Source: Phaffia rhodozyma
Lineage: Eukaryota; Basidiomycota; Tremellomycetes; Cystofilobasidiales; Mrakiaceae
DNA length: 64,000 nt
Direction of reading: 5' to 3'
Assembly (NCBI GenBank): GCA_014706385.1
Contig: JACGZH010000007.1
Location: 317,501 to 381,500 of the forward strand
Shown: positions 20,206-32,432 of the stretch, piece by piece
How positions within the stretch are numbered: the stretch's first letter is position 1
Layout of the letters: each line of letters begins with the position of its first letter
The notes under the pieces: generated by a model
What the model was told of the DNA's origin: nothing
The model's database searches: none
Seen by the model: the letters and a program-made list of their open reading frames with translations, nothing else
Translations under genes and position numbers: made by a program

Positions 20206-23179
20206 CCGAGAAGGAGAAAAGTGGTCTGGAAGAGGAAGAAGACGAGAAGAAGGTAGTTCTGCCAGGTGAGTTGACAAAACGTGCTGAGTGGTTCTGTGAT
20301 TTCGTCTTGATTGGACGAAACTGCTAGAACGACGAGAAAAGGGAAGGGAAGGACGTAGAGATTATAGCGATGAAGATGAAAAGAGTGAGAAATGTAAAAG
20401 AGGGAAGGACACAAGAGAAGAGGAAAGGAAGAAAAGAAAGCACGAAGAGAAGAAGAAGGCAGATGGGTTTATGATGAGGAATCCTGTTCCTCTTAAAAGG
20501 ATTCAAGGTTTCCCCCACGATGCATTCCAAACTTCGATTTCCCGTCTAGGACAGGACTTTTTTTTTCCTCCTTTTTTCTCTCTCTTGCTCTTTCCTCCTT
20601 TCACTTTGATTCCTGTTCTTCTTTTGTTTTCCCTGCTCTTTCTTCCGTGCATCGCTTTCTTTCATCCATGAGAGACCTCTTTCCCGTACCCAGTCCTCTG
20701 GACGGGCTGTGTCTCAAGGTATCCCACCTGGCCTGTCGTCCTGATTGCTAATCTTATTCTTCCTCTCCTGTACTCACCGGTGATACTATACTGCACTCAG
20801 TACGAGCTTCTTGGTCAGCTCCTGTTTTTCCCGGGCTGAATACGCTCTGCTTGGAAGGTTGTTCAGCCTGAGAGCCTGTTCGGCCAATTAAAGTTCGGTA
20901 ACATCAAACCTAGCCCGAGCGCCACTCGCTTCGATGATCGGGCTGAAATCCTCGGACAGATCGAGACGGGATAAATACATCGCGCAATCAATCGCAGCGG
21001 CGGCGGCGGCGGCAGCAGCAGCAGCAACAATATTAATAAGAATAGTAACAGCATAGATGAATTTCTCGACGGAAAATGAGGGGAAGCGAGCGAAGAGCGA
21101 AAAGCCAAGAGCAACAGACATCGTGATCGGGCCGATCAGGTCATTGTCATATCTCACTGTTTAGAGTTGAAAAGAGAATCATTCTGGTAGGTTTTTGTGA
21201 TCTTTCTTGGATGATTGTTATTATCCATCATCTCTTTGTCACTTTTCTCCGTCCTCTGTGTTCTGTGTAGTTGTGTGTATTTCCCCCGATGGGCCTTCTT
21301 TTTTACCTTATCATACGAAAGAATTAGAAATGAAATAATAAACAAAAGCTTGAAGAAAAGAACTAATTTAGAATACAGGCACCCAACAGAGACAAAAGGG
21401 TTTCATTGGCGGCACGTGCTCAATTAATAGGCTTGGCGCGGCGCATCATGGCGATCAGCACGCGCATATCGTGCGGTGTGGATGTGTTCATGAGTACCGT
21501 ATGTCTATCGGTTTACGGGCTTTGTTTACAAGATGTTTGTTGAGTGAGTAAACTTTAAATTTACGCCGTGTACGATGGGGGAGGCCATCAAAGGGACGGT
21601 AGAAAGATGTTCCGATGAGACCGCGAGCGCAATCTCGGGGGTGGCAAGGCCGGGTCAGCGAGGGAACAAAAAGTGATGGTCTGAAGGATTGGGATGGAAG
21701 CATAAATTTTCGACTGCGCACCACCGGCGACATGAGAAACACATTACTCCAAACTTTAATTCCTCTGCAGATCTATCGTACACCTGTCTCTCTTTTCTCA
21801 TTTTGCTCTTCACATTCTCTCTCTCACAATACCTCTCTTCATCTCGTCCTTCTGCTTCTGTCCCTGACGGCTAATCTCTTCCTTTGAAGAGAGACTTGCA
21901 TGAGAAACTCCGCCGAAAATGGATCTGCAGGACTTGCCAATTCGCTACTTGAAACATATCCTTCCGTTCTCTGTTTTATGTATCTGGATTTATATCCAAG
22001 CGAGGGCCAGATAATACCCGCATGAGAACCAGCGGCACGATCCGAACAGGGAGCACACATACACACACACACCCCACACACATACACACACTCTCTTTCC
22101 CTTCCTTTCCTGATATCCTTCTGGATAATGCATCACACCTATCCCGGCTTTTTCGTCCGTTAATCCCGCCGCCGTCTCAGATGGTCGACAATCCTTTGTT
22201 TGAACTCTTCAGGCCGATTAAGAAGAAAAAAAGAAACATGGAGATCGGTCCAAGAACGCGCAACAATTAGATTAAATGTGATCAAAATATTATTCAAAAT
22301 AAACTTATTCTAACGCAAACCTAGCCCAGGCGGCAGAGATTATTTTACTATTTTGCTTCATGTCTTTCTTCTTGGCTTGTTATGATTTGTTTATGTCACC
22401 GTGCTCCTATTTTATCTTACTCGATCGATCTTTTGTTCCCGAAATCGAGAAGAAACAGGATCCAGAGATTTTGAGGTCCGGGTGCTCAAGGCACCGGCCT
22501 AAACAGGCTCAAGCCCGAGCTCTATCCTATGAACCGTACAAACAGCGTCGTTCTCCATCATGCAGAGCAAATCAAAACCCTCGAACTTTCAACATCGGGC
22601 GATCCATTTCCACGCATCATCCACATTTGACTATTCCGTACTCAATGTCTAGTTGCTCCTTCCAAACCTTTCTTTAAACTCGTTATGCCAGCTCGTTTCA
22701 GATTTCTGTCAGCTGACTCGTGGTGCAAGTGCTCGCCCCGATTTAGTGTATTTTGTGTTTCTCCTCGTTCATTTTGGGAGGTAGTAGGGTAGAGCTTGCA
22801 AGAGTCATGGGGTTTGTTTTCCTCCTTTTTGTCTCAGGTGAATAGAAGAAGGGAGAAAGAGCACATCGACGAATTGTTACATAGTGAAAAAAAAACATAT
22901 AGAAACTAAAGAAAAGAGGAAGCAAAGATCAAGGCAAAAAGAAAGGACGATAAAGGAAAAGGACGAAAGACAGCTGGAAGACCAGTCGGATGGTGAGAGA
23001 GAATGAATCAATGGGTATATCAACTCAAACATGAACAAGAAAAAAAAAAGTTATGGTTACGAAACGGCACATTATGTAGAGCGAGCAGAATGAGGGAAAA
23101 GCGCGATCTAGAAGAAAATAAAAGTAGGCAAAGGAAACATGTTAAGGAGAACACATGGGGGGAAGGAAGGAAAGCTCAA
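20206..23179. other. 3-kb gene-free stretch upstream of the Zn2Cys6 factor
   Basis: The longest gap in the window. It contains a purine-rich block (20300-20460), a pyrimidine block (20560-20680), a GCN trinucleotide run (about 20995-21031) and a CA-rich run (about 22053-22093). No open frame has convincing codon structure or a recognisable motif. It may hold promoter elements, 5' leader exons of the regulator, the 3' end of striatin near 23100-23179, or a non-coding transcript. Confidence 0.45.
20995..21031. repeat. GCG/GCA trinucleotide tract
   Basis: Consecutive GGC/GCA triplets giving poly-Ala or poly-Ser in translation, inside the gene-free stretch. It is treated as simple sequence because no gene around it is supported. 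Confidence 0.7.
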
Positions 23180-26100
23180 TCAACTTCTCTGGTCTTCGCC
23201 CTTGCCTTCCCAAACCAAGACCCGAACCGTGCCGTCAGCTCCGGCGGTAGCCATCAATTTCTCTCTCGTCCCTACCACCACGTCCAAAACACCCATGTCC
23301 TTGTTCTTCTTATGAATCGTCAACTCCTGGTCGAGCGTCTGCGAAGGAGAATCCCAAATCCGAAGCGACGCGTCCTGACCGCCAGACACGATCATCTCCG
23401 GTAAAAGCCGAGACACAAACAAAGAAGTTACTCCATCCGCGTGAGCCGGAAGGTCATAAGTTTGGATGCCTGTTTTTCAAATAAAATATGCCAAGCCAGT
23501 TTAGCAGAAAACTTCGTCGATCAAGCAGATCACAAAAAAGTTATTGTGACAAACCAGTCTCGAGGTTGAAGAACCGAATATGGCTATCTTCGTGAGCGGT
23601 GATGAGCATGGGCATGGTCGGGTGAGTGATTACCTTATTGATCTGCCGCTTTGTTGACTCTTGTTCATCTGTCAAAACAAATGGCTCTGGTCAGACCGAC
23701 AGTGGGTGCAATTGCTCGCTTGCAAGGAAACAAACTTACCGGCAACAGGTTCACTCTCGATCATCTTGACCTGCTCACCGGTGTGAACGTTGAAAATCTT
23801 GACTACACTGTTTGAGTACCCGACGGCCACCAAAGAGTCATCCGTTCCCACCGCGCTCACACACGTCGGCACGATCACTTCCTCCTTGTTTATTCCCTCT
23901 GCTCTGTCGTCGCCTTGCTGCCCCTCCAAACTGGACCCTCCGTATGGCCAGCTGCCAACCAGTGGACAGCCTTCCTTCTCCGTGTTCCACACTTTCACAT
24001 TTCCATCGGATGACACGCTTACCAACACTTGTCCCTCGCTCGGTCGACCTACAAGCGCGAGCCCCCACACAGAATTTGAATGACCGACAAGCGTGTTCAC
24101 GCCCACCGACGAATCATGCGGACTGAATAGCGTCTGTGAAGAAGAAGGGACTTTCCACACTCGGATCGTCGAATCCAATGAACCAGAGTAAATCAACCCT
24201 TTGGGCGCATCAAACACGACGGATGTCACGCCTTTGGTGTGTCCGCGATACGTCGTCAACGGCTCGATCTCAGACGAACTTGACCTTGATTGATGTGAAT
24301 TTCGTGATCATCAAGAAAATAAGCAAGAAAGAACAAGACAATCAAGGGAAAGCACAAAATACTCACTTCTCCGAGACAATTTCAGACAGATCAACTCGCC
24401 ATAACTTGATCGTGCAGTCCTCAGAAGCACTCGCAACAAGAGGCTCGGTCTCATGAAATGCCACCGCTCTCACACAGTCCACATGTCTGTCGGTTCGTAA
24501 GTTGCATTCACAAATACATTTGCTTAGGAACCTCCAGTCCAAATCGTTGACCTCGAAACTAAGTGACTATCGACTCACCCACGAAGCAGGTTTCGAGCTT
24601 TCCACAATCCCTTATCGCTCGTTGTCGGCAGGGGAGGTTCTCGTTTCACTTCGTCTTCGTCATCAAGCAGAGGCGGCTCAAGAGCAAGGTCCGTTAGCTC
24701 CTCTTCATCATTTTGCGCCAAGCCTATTCCATATTCTGGTCAGTTACTCGTTCACAATATCTTCCGTAGATACAAAACCTCAGGGACGACAGCCGCTTAC
24801 CAGATCGACCTGTTGTTGGGCTCATAGACTGATGACACAGAGGCGGTTTACATCATCAGCTCAAGTATCGGTTTCATCAGCCATGATAAAAGAGCTCAAA
24901 CTCACCTTGATGTTGGTTCCATCCTCTTTCGATGTGTTCCTCCATTTGTCCCCGCTTTCCGGTTGAGATTCTGTCGTTGACCCGTTTTCTTCAGCCTTTT
25001 GTTCTTCGCCGCTGCCTACCGTCTCCTCATCGAACTCTTCGACCTTCTCCTTCTCCGTATCGTGCTTTGGCTCCGGTTCCACCTTCTCTTCTACTTCAAG
25101 CGCTTCCTGAGCTTTCTCTTTCCTCGGCTCGGTCAGAGCAGAAACTTCTGGAACCGGCACGATGGTCGAGTTTCCAATTTCTAATATAGAATCATCCTCC
25201 AAGACGCTCGCTTCTTCCTCCAAATCCTTATCCTCGGATTTGTTCTCCTGCGCCACATCGACATTCTCCTCTGCTTCAACTTCCTTCTCCAGTTGCTTTT
25301 CTTCCAAGACTGGCTCGACTGGCTCAGTATCAGTCACCCCATCCGAGGCAAGAACTGTAGAGTTTTCAGGGAATGATTCTACAGTATCATGAACCGGTGA
25401 TACAGGGAGCTCGGCCTTTCCCTTCTGCTCTCCCTCTTCCGCTCGATCCTCCATTTCCTCTCCAGCCGGTTCCGTCGCTGGTAGTTTGGGTTCTGTCAAC
25501 TCCTGCGTATCTTTCGGAGCTGAGTCTTCTGAAACGGTAGGAGGAACGGGTGGCAATGGATTGGCTCTTTGTTCCAAAGCAGGAGCTGAAGGAGCCTCGG
25601 TAAACGCGTGAGAGTTTCTCTCATTCGGTTCTTTCTGTTGCTGCTCTTCTTCTACTTCTTCTTCCTTCCTCCGAGCTTCCTCTCTTGATCGCTGCTCTTT
25701 CTCCTTCGCCTCTTGAATAGACGGCGGGATACCTTGATTGGGTGAATCTGGAGGAGCAGTCGAGAGCATCTTTCGGGGTCGTTGCAGCAACGTAGGAGCC
25801 GAGAAAGCAGATGACACGATAAGTGACTCGTCGTCAGGTTTGATCTCCGAGCTTGATGATGTTCCAGAAAACTGACGTGACTGAACAACAGCAGGAAGCT
25901 TGGTAGCCGGAGCCTCACCCTGTGAAGAGCCAGAGGCTGAGGCAGGTGCGGCAGGAACAGCAACCGGTCTATTTGGAAGCGGGTTAAGGGCGTTGGGTGA
26001 AGTCAGGTAGGAGATTTCTTGCAAGCACCTGATGGTTACAAAGAGACAAAAATCAATAAATCAATCAAGCGTGTGCTTAGTTGAAAAGAAAGAATAGTCA

Positions 26101-27156
26101 AGTAAAATAAAACAAAATGACAGAGTAGTACATACTGTTTAAGATAGTCGCGACTTCGCTGCCTACTCTTAGGATCTCGTCCAGCAGCAGCCACTCCGGT
26201 CTTCCAACTGGGTAAAGGCGCATTACTTCCGTTGGACGGGGGGCCGGTCGAACTATTTTTGGCAGAAAGAGTCTTGTTCACCGTAGGAGGTGAGGCGCTT
26301 CCATTCGGAAGCCCTTAATAAAATCACTCAAACATTGATCAATACGAGCAGATTTAAAGTGAAGAGAAGGTATCTGGCCCAAGCAACAGAAGCAAACCAA
26401 TATGAACTCACGACCATCATCCGATCCAGCATCGCTTCCGCCGCTAGTTCCGTTCTCTTTGCTGTCTTCGGCTTGTAAAGTAGATAGCTTACTCGGAGGG
26501 ATGGCGGCAACAGCAGTAGTAGCAGCTCCTCCAGCCAAAACTCCAGAAGCAGGGCCTTTGCCCGATCTTATGTTGATCAAGGATAGAAGTGAGCGGATCA
26601 AGTCCATTTAGCATTGTGCAGCTTACTGTCAATCGACAACTCTCTCGACTGAACCAACGAACGGTAGAATGGAATAGGTACCTTTCTTGTCGCAGAGCAA
26701 ACTCCAACATCTTGACCCTACGAGAGAGATCTAGTTTGAGATTGTCGGCAGATCTTCGCTCGCCCTCTAAAAGCGCTATCCGAGCCTACAAATTCCAGAC
26801 AAACGGAAATTCGCGAACAAAAACCGAAAAGGCAGGAAAAAACTTGAGTTCATCAGAATCAAGCGGTTCCTCGATACGACCAGCTAGGTTGAAGGACGGT
26901 ATGTCTGGTGTGTTCGACAGGAGAAGGAAATCGGTTTACGTACCCTCATCTCTGCTCGTTCGATCTCCCACTCATTACGATCTCTCTCCCACCTTCTCCA
27001 TTCGGTTTGTAGATAGTGTAGAACACCAGCTAAGGTCATTCCTCCTTCAGGACCTCCATAGCCATTGTGAAGTGCGGGAGGAGCCTGGGGAGAAGGATTT
27101 TGCTGTTGGTGTTGCTGTTGTTGCATTCCTTGATTTTGTTGATGAGTGTTTTGCAT
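23180..27156 (-). CDS. striatin (STRIPAK scaffold; Far8/Pro11 type)
   Basis: Scaffold of the STRIPAK PP2A phosphatase-kinase complex. The N-terminus ([10 protein letters not shown], Gln-rich) leads into [20 protein letters not shown], the caveolin-binding and start of the coiled-coil region that binds PP2A-A, then [19 protein letters not shown] and [15 protein letters not shown]. Next comes [20 protein letters not shown], also typical. A Glu/Pro-rich disordered linker of about 350 residues (about 26024-24880) follows, then the C-terminal WD40 propeller: [70 protein letters not shown]. The stop is TGA at 23180. At least eight exons. Identity is strong from combined N-terminal and WD40 architecture. 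Confidence 0.93.
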
Positions 27157-27364
27157 CTTTTATTTTTCTCTCTGCCTCTCTTTGTTGTTGACAATTCGTT
27201 CTAATAGTATCGGCCCTGCAGAGGACGAGGCCACTGATAGAGTAGAAAATATAGAGACAAGGACAAGGGAAGAGGTTGAGATAAGGAGAGGGATGAAGAA
27301 GTAGTAAGAGAAAGAAAGTGCAGGGTTGGAACTCGCGTGTCGTTGACAATGTGACCAGAAGTAG

Positions 27365-27372
27365 TCACGTGA
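27365..27372. promoter_or_regulatory. TCACGTGA E-box palindrome upstream of striatin
   Basis: A perfect 8-bp palindrome, about 210 bp upstream of the striatin ATG. It matches the Cbf1/bHLH-type core CACGTG with symmetric flanks, and the same 8-mer occurs before NOP53 at 62743. Function is inferred. Confidence 0.4.
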
Positions 27373-27636
27373 GTACAATCACAGTGGAAACCACAATCAT
27401 TGGGTTACATCGAGCCATCTGTTCAGGACCGATACATCTGCAATCAATGAATAGAGCTGATGTACAAGAGAGCAGGTTGTAGGATAATATATAGAATGGC
27501 GCTCTTAACAAAATAAAAACAAAATTAGTCCACATGCTCGACGATAATAATTCAAAAATATAAAATAAATAGTTCGGATAGCTAAAAAGACAAACGGGAG
27601 ACAACGTTGGACGGAGATATCAAAAGTCAAACTCCA

Positions 27637-29465
27637 TCACCTCAGTCGCTGCCGCTTCTCTACAGGCGTTTCGGATGATACAGAACTCGATGTCGATTTC
27701 TCAACATCTAGGGATTCGATGTCTCCAGCTGAATCAAAGGATTCCCACTGCTCTCTGTCTCCTTCTTCCCAGCCGCACAAGAAAGACATCGGATGCGTCC
27801 GGAGGATCTGTTTGGTCTGCTGATACTCGAATGCCAGGAAAGACTTCTTGAGGGATCGGTATGATTGCCTGAGGTTGTACATCGATGAGAACGTAATCAA
27901 TTGAAAGCAAGTGATAGATGGTAAAGAAGTGTGCTTCGGTTGTGGAATGACCCACCGAATGTCAAAGCCCTCATCACGCGTTTTGTTCAAAATATCCAGC
28001 GTCAACGCAAACAAGACTTTTCTGCAAACGCCGGATACAGCCTTGTCAGGTAGCCTGCCCCCAGCGGCTTGTATGCTCTTTTTGAAAGATCCATGGAGAT
28101 GTCCCAGAGCAACCAGACGCTCTGGTTTGTCATCCGCTGTGTATACGAGACCTATACACAAGTAGACATGAAGAACTTGTTAAAAGATGACATTGACAGA
28201 TGTGGAAAAAGCGATGATGAAAGCTTACATATTGAAGGTGTAGCTATAGCCAAATCTGGCGTATCTCGGAGGAGAAGGGATTTTGAGTAGGAAAATGTAA
28301 TTTTCGTGAGATTCAGACGAGGAGGGTGATGACGATATGATAGATTTGGTAATTCGGCTGTTGCCACAAGCGCAAGAACGAATAAGATACATACACCCTT
28401 ATTCAAAGAACGCTGAGAGGAATATGTTTGACATACATTGAAGGCTACTCCATGTATTTCTAGCCCTCTGCACAAGAGCCCTGTCTAACTCTTCGTGTAT
28501 GATTTTCTCTCCTTCGAACCCATTGTCCACCAGTCCTTTGATATCACCAATTACCATAGTGCTTAGGTAGATAGGCTCGACGACTGTTGATAAGACGGAC
28601 CCTTGTATACCTAGTAGAGTATATGCCGCTAGCTTGTCTGAGCAAGAGAGTGTCGTTGTTGGAGAAGAGTCTGCCCGACCAGGTTTTGTCCGAATAACAC
28701 CAAGGCTGGAGTACCCGTCTCGTCCTCGTGCGAGGACAAATGACTTTCGCGGTGCATTCACGCCGCTAGGAGCAGAGTCAGAAGATGTTTCTGAGGGCAT
28801 ATGGTGAGAAGATTTGAGAGCAGCCATATCTGGGTCGAGTATTTGTTGTTGATTGGCTAGGTGTACAGTCGAGGCATCCCCACCTTTGAGGGAGGACAAC
28901 ACAACGATTCGATGAACTGAGCGCAAGGAATACTGAAAGAAGAACAGTCGAGCTGTGCGACTTACAAGGAAGGGTCGAGATGTACTGTGATGAACAAACG
29001 GACAATCAGCCTGAATCCTGGATACGGGAACGTGATGTGGTACCCAGGACGAACCATATGGACCTGAACTCCAGTTTTTAATTTCCATTTCACCCTACCT
29101 TCCTTGGTGATCTGTTCGAGCCAATCATCATCGGCTCCATTCAAACATCTACCGACTTCCTCCAGAATCCAACGCCTCGCTCCTCTGATAGACAGAATCT
29201 CTGCATGTAGATCATTGACAATGTCTCCTCTAGCAGACTTTCTAATTGTGGGCACAACTTTGGAACCTGCTCCAACGGATATGAGCTTGAGGATGGGAGA
29301 ACTATCGGTCGTTCGAGAGAGAACGACTCCAGCAAGAGGCGTCCACTCTTGGACGCCGTTGGATCTCTTTGATGGTACACAGGACGCAGGGAAGGATAGA
29401 TAGGTCTCAACGACGAGCGATGCTACGATATCCGGGTCGATATAGCTAGTGGGCAAGTCGGTCAT
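27637..29465 (-). CDS. TAD1: tRNA-specific adenosine deaminase 1 (A37 of tRNA-Ala)
   Basis: ADAT1/Tad1 family: deaminates adenosine 37 to inosine next to the anticodon of tRNA-Ala. Deaminase motifs in order: NDLHAEILSIRGARRW (zinc His and proton-shuttle Glu), YISTLPCGDAST (zinc Cys, split by an intron within the Cys codon), TLSCSDKLAAY (second zinc Cys). Further family blocks are GIQGSVLSTVVEPIYLSTMV and, in the C-terminal exons, CRKVLFALTLDIL and SYRSLKKSFLAFEYQQ. ATG 29465 (MTDLPTSYIDPDIVASLV) is the natural start, shortly before the catalytic domain. The stop is TGA at 27637. The tail is Ser/Glu rich. It is on the same strand as striatin, which starts about 480 bp downstream of this gene's end. 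Confidence 0.93.
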
Positions 29466-30167
29466 GAGGATATGATTCAAGAAGCATGGAACATCAGCAA
29501 AAATGTTGCGAACACAGATTAGATTAGACAGCTTCAACAAATTTACGCGGTTACGCGCAGTGCGTTACGCATCGTATCGGCCGCGTTATCAGGCCGTGGC
29601 CAGCCGATTGCCTTGGTGGATCTAAGCCAGGTAGAAGCTAGACCACTGCTTGTTCGGCATCTGATAAACGCAAGCTCAAGATAATATTGTCCTGGATGTT
29701 AGTGGCCCACCAGATGCGCACTCTTGCAGAATTGCTATGAAAGGTCGGAACGGATTGAGTAGTTTAACTCAAGATATAGAAAGAGGAGATGGCGGCAATC
29801 CAGAAGTTATGTCACGCGCGCGATTTTGTTCTTGAGAATCAAGTCGCCCAGGGTGAGAATGCATATCGCCCATGTGAGAGAAACAGACGAGATGTTTCCC
29901 ATACTGAGGACAAATGAGTTCAACAGATTCAAGGAGTGAGGGATGGCTCTCGCTCTCAGATCATTCAAAAAGACCTGGTCGGTGGAAATTCGTCGCAATG
30001 AAGTCGGACAAAAAGATATCAAATAACTGCGCCTTGATTTTTTGTTACCTTCCGTTGCTCTTCTCACCTTGGTTTTCGTCTCTTCTCTTTTTTCTCTTTC
30101 TATCCATCATCCTCTATAGCCGTCTTCCGTCTTCTCTTTCGATCCCTCTTTTTACTAAGTAGCCATC
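29466..30167. promoter_or_regulatory. divergent promoter TAD1/GGC1 with TTACGC repeats
   Basis: About 700 bp between the start codons. Three TTACGC copies (29543, 29551, 29565) cluster about 80-105 bp upstream of the TAD1 ATG. The GGC1 side (30040-30160) is pyrimidine-rich, typical of a fungal leader. No coding region is supported. Confidence 0.45.
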
Positions 30168-31654
30168 ATGTCTCCCCCTATGACTGGAAAGAAGGAGTCT
30201 GGAACTGCTCGAGTTCTTGGATCTGGCTTCTCGGGTTAGTGTCTTTCCGAGCTCACTTTTTTCTTATCTACTTTTTCGTACTAACGTTTGCACCGTGATT
30301 TCTTCTTTCTCCTCTTTCGCTTTGTGTAGGTGTTGCTGAGCTCATGGTCTTTCACCCTGTGGACGTGAGTATTCAAGCTCATTTCAAAATATTTAATCCG
30401 TCGGGGTCCCTCTTTATTCAGATCTGACTGTGTTCTGTACTGATCTTTGATCGCATCTTTGCGGTACTGCCGATTCTGTCACTCATTTGGACACCAAATT
30501 AATAAGACTATCGCCAAGCGATTGATGACCCACAAGGAAGCTGTGAGTTCAATTTGTATCGAACGCTTGGAGACCTAGTGCTCATGTTCCATACTATCTG
30601 TCGCGCTTCCGGTCTTCTCTATACCTCTCCTCAAAGATCAACCTCGGAAACGTCAACTCGATCATCTTCCGACAGCACGCCCAGGCTGCCGTCGGCAAGA
30701 AGTTCCTATCGCTTTTCCCCGGACTCGGTTATGCTGCTGGATACAAGGTTGCCCAGCGAGTTTACAAGTTCGGTGGTCAGCCTTGGTTCAGGGATTTGAT
30801 CCAGAAACATGATGGCGGCTTCTTCTTCAGAACGTTTGGTGAGAAGAACGGAAAGATGATCAGAGAGGCCACTGCTGGATCGTAAGTGGTTTTCTTGGCT
30901 CAAAAGCGCATCCGATCGCCTCCACAAACTGATTGTTTCTTTCTGCTCTCGACATTTTAGTTTGACTGGATTGGGAGAGGTTGTCCTTCTTCCTTTGGAT
31001 GTTCTCAAGATCCTCAGGCAGACTAACCCCGAGGCGTTCCGAAACCGAGGATTCCTCTCGATCGTCAAGGATGAAGGTTTCGCTCTCTACCGAGGATGGG
31101 GATGGACCATGGCCCGAAACGCGCCCGGGTCGTTTGCTGTGAGTTTTTCTCTGCGTCTACTTTCGGCTTGCTTCTGCTACCACTCCTGTGTCAACTCGAT
31201 GCTAAATATAATCTTTCGCCTATCTCGGTAGCTCTTCGGAGGTTCCGCAATGACCAAGGAGTTATTCTTCAATCTGTCCGACTACTCTCAGGCTACGTTC
31301 GCTCAGAACTTCGTCGCTTCCATCGGAGGTGCCGTTGCCTCGATCACCGTTGCCGCTCCGTTGGATGTCGTCAAGACCAGAGTTCAGCAGGCTAGTTTCG
31401 AGAGCTCCGTCGGTGGAATGACGGTCATTAAGGATATGATCAAGAAGGAGGGAATGGGAGGGTTCTTCAAGGGATTGACCCCCAAGGTTCGTTCGATGTT
31501 TTTGTTGTCTCGAGCAGGGTCAGGGCTGTAGACGCTGATCAATCTTTCCCCTTACCTTCTACCTTGCTTTCAGATCTTGGTCGTCGGACCCAAGCTCGTG
31601 TTCTCGTACACTCTCGCCCAAACTTTGATTCCGTTCTTTGGCAAATACGGTTAG
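30168..31654 (+). CDS. GGC1: mitochondrial GTP/GDP carrier
   Basis: Inner-membrane SLC25-family carrier exchanging GTP and GDP, needed for matrix nucleotide and iron homeostasis in yeast (Ggc1/Yhm1). Three carrier signatures are visible: FHPVDTIAKRLM, LLPLDVLKILRQTNPE and APLDVVKTRVQ. Blocks PGLGYAAGYKVAQRVYKFGG, LYRGWGWTMARNAPGSFA and FFKGLTPKILVVGPKLVFS match Ggc1 closely and separate it from other carriers. I read about seven exons with GT-AG introns. The end is FFGKYG with TAG at 31652. The stop lies within a possible donor GTTAGT, so a different last exon cannot be excluded, but the length already fits the family (about 300 residues). Confidence 0.94.
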
Positions 31655-32432
31655 TACACATATGCTCGCGTTTGACACTCCTCCAAATTAACCTACTGAC
31701 GACGATTCCTCTGGTCCTCAAAACGGTGTATCATAGTCTAATCTTCTTCTATCAGAAAAATGATCATCCCATTCTTTCGTCTCACTTGTCATTATCACAA
31801 CTTCACTCTTTCCACCTCACCCCTCCTCATTTATATCCTTTCTTTCTAGACATCTCGATTTACTGCTTTTCCGATTTGGTTTTCTGTTTACTTTCTGTGT
31901 TGTTGCCTCTTTTTGTCTTCTCGTCGCTTCCTTTTTGAGATGTTGGTATAATTTTTCTACTGCCTTTTCCTTTCTACCAGGGCTCATCGCACCCAATGGT
32001 GCAAAGGGGAACGCTTGGAATAGATGTGAATCGGGCTCTTTTCCAATCTCGGACAGGTGAAAACAAAAAGGAAGATTAGAAAAAGGAGAAAAGAGCCATT
32101 CGGTCAGGTCGCGGGCTAGACGTGTCTTCTGAGAACATGAGAAAGAGAAGGGTGGTGAAAGGGGGATGAAACGAAATGAAGTCTACATTACGAAAGCGGA
32201 ATGGGCGCGGTCTTAAACCGCGCTTGGGAGGAATTAGCGCAGAAGACGGAACCAGTAGTTGTAGTGTTTCTTCCATCTTTAGCCCAAATAATATTCATCA
32301 TTATCTATCCTGTGAATCTCTCGCGGCCATCTTTCATCAATCTCACCGCCGGACAAACAGATACCATACTGTCAAGCTCGACACATCGTAGCTCAGAATC
32401 AAACTTAACAGTCAAAGGAATTATCAGAAAAG
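31655..32432. other. spacer between GGC1 and dienelactone hydrolase
   Basis: Pyrimidine-rich 3' region to about 31980, then mixed sequence without a supported gene. It contains the GGC1 3' end and the promoter of the next gene. Confidence 0.55.

Noticed and set aside
20888..21157. Minus-strand frame with a poly-Ala run
   Set aside because: Its first codon is GTG, the Ala run comes from a trinucleotide repeat, and no homologous motif or flanking exon is visible.
22480..22545. tRNA-like stem sequence around GGCTCAAGCCCGAGC
   Set aside because: No acceptor stem, anticodon arm or T-loop consensus can be assembled on either strand.
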